DNA from: Alphaproteobacteria bacterium UBA1002
GTDB lineage: Bacteria > Pseudomonadota > Alphaproteobacteria > Rickettsiales > UBA998
DNA: 22,872 bases
NCBI GenBank assembly: GCA_002291845.1
Contig: DBAU01000070.1
Coordinates: forward strand, 1 to 22,872
Direction: 5' to 3'
In this document: positions 22,321 to 22,872 of the stretch, in pieces
How positions within the stretch are numbered: the first letter of the stretch is position 1
Layout of the letters: each line of letters starts with the position of its first letter
Notes under the pieces: generated by a model
The model's database searches: none
What the model was told of the DNA's origin: nothing
The model's input: only the letters and a program-made list of their open reading frames with translations
Program-made: the position numbers and the translations under genes

Positions 22321-22872
22321 TTATTCCCCTGTAAACGCTTGTAATCCCGTAATCGCACGCCCAAGGATCAGGGCGTGGATGTCGTGGGTCCCTTCGTAGG
22401 TGTTGACGCTCTCGAGATTCATGACGTGGCGGATCACGTGGTATTCATCGGCGATGCCATTGCCGCCATGCATATCGCGGGCGATACGGGCGATCTCCAG
22501 CGCTTTGCCGGCGGAGTTGCGCTTAATCAGCGAAATCATCTCCGGTACTTGGCGGCCGTCATCGATCAGTCGACCCACGCGCAAACAGGCTTGCAGGCCG
22601 AGTGAAATATCGGTGGCCATGTCGGCAAGTTTCTTTTGAATCAGCTGGTTGGCGGCAAGTGGGCGGCCAAATTGCTGACGCTCCAGCGTGTAATTGCGTG
22701 CCGCCTGATAGCAGAATTCCGCCGCGCCAAGCGCGCCCCAGCCGATGCCAAACCGCGCTTTGTTCAGGCAGGAGAACGGGCCCTTCAGGCCGCTCACGCC
22801 GGGCAGGACGTGCGTATCCGGCACGAAGGCCTCATCCAGCATAATCATCCCGGTGGTGGAGGCGCGCAGCGA
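22321..22872 (-). CDS. gcdH: Glutaryl-CoA dehydrogenase, C-terminal part (cut by the window edge)
   Basis: The frame is open to the window edge (SLRASTTG precedes the first methionine), so the real start lies beyond 22872; 183 residues and the stop are present. The enzyme oxidises and decarboxylates glutaryl-CoA to crotonyl-CoA in lysine and tryptophan breakdown, using FAD. The match to glutaryl-CoA dehydrogenase is very close by eye: GPFSCLNKARFGIGWGALGA, ERQQFGRPLAANQLIQKKLA, DMHGGNGIADEYHVIRH and NTYEGTHDIHALILGRAITG. The Glu in TYEGTHD is the catalytic base of the family. It converges with the hypothetical gene at 22310 with a ten-base gap. Confidence 0.95.
   Translation of the reverse strand, partial: SLRASTTGMIMLDEAFVPDTHVLPGVSGLKGPFSCLNKARFGIGWGALGAAEFCYQAARNYTLERQQFGRPLAANQLIQKKLADMATDISLGLQACLRVGRLIDDGRQVPEMISLIKRNSAGKALEIARIARDMHGGNGIADEYHVIRHVMNLESVNTYEGTHDIHALILGRAITGLQAFTGE

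Noticed and set aside
1..22872. CRISPR array, insertion sequence, prophage or tRNA-linked island
   Set aside because: No regularly spaced repeats, transposase or integrase, terminal inverted repeats or tRNA-like cloverleaf were seen on reading both strands.

Overview
The window looks like an ordinary chromosomal stretch of a free-living or host-associated alphaproteobacterium. The evidence is family-level: a fabI-aroC pair, a Rickettsia 17-kDa-type glycine-zipper lipoprotein, two DUF465/YdcH proteins, a DUF1467 protein, a HisN-type histidinol phosphatase, folate-dependent TrmFO, glutaryl-CoA dehydrogenase and an NDUFAF6-like squalene/phytoene-synthase-fold protein. GC content looks moderate by eye. 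A PilM/N-O-P-type platform cluster is uncommon in this class and may point to a deep-branching lineage, but I cannot name the genus. I saw no tRNA, rRNA, CRISPR array, insertion sequence or phage gene.

Layout. 127-4599 (+): a divergent heme-copper-oxidase-subunit-I-like membrane protein, a small lipoprotein, fabI, aroC and a periplasmic retropepsin-like 'zinc protease'. 4607-5745 (-): a CBU_0592-family membrane protein translationally coupled to an exported ankyrin-repeat protein. 5882-8842 (+): htpG behind a good RpoH-type promoter, then a PAS-GGDEF protein whose active-site motif is degenerate but whose inhibitory site is intact. 8864-9567 (-): a GNAT acetyltransferase and a DUF465 protein; 9826-10066 (+): a second DUF465 protein with a strong intrinsic terminator. 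10078-17658 (-): a long probable operon for a type IV pilus/type II secretion-like machine (ATPase, polytopic platform protein, GspL or PilM/PilN-like, PilO-like, PilP/GspB-like), followed by DUF1467 and a proline-rich exported protein. 17873-19628 (+): an orphan ABC ATPase, the NDUFAF6-like protein and a small membrane protein. 19629-21831 (-): trmFO and hisN. 21897-22310 (+): an unrecognised protein. 22321-22872 (-): the C-terminal part of gcdH, cut by the window edge.

How the parts fit together. Most genes are housekeeping functions (fatty acid and aromatic biosynthesis, protein folding, tRNA modification, histidine and lysine/tryptophan metabolism). The accessory interest lies in the pilus/secretion-like cluster. 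In this window it has an engine and an inner-membrane platform but no secretin, pilin or prepilin peptidase, and its last two genes are not standard pilus genes. A second theme is 'signature lost' proteins: an oxidase-like protein without the CuB histidine pair, a GGDEF domain without GGDEF, a prenyl-synthase-like protein without Asp-rich motifs, and a MshEN-like domain without its leading arginines. Start sites were moved from the longest frame to internal starts where a Shine-Dalgarno sequence or signal peptide decided it; these cases are explained in the entries.
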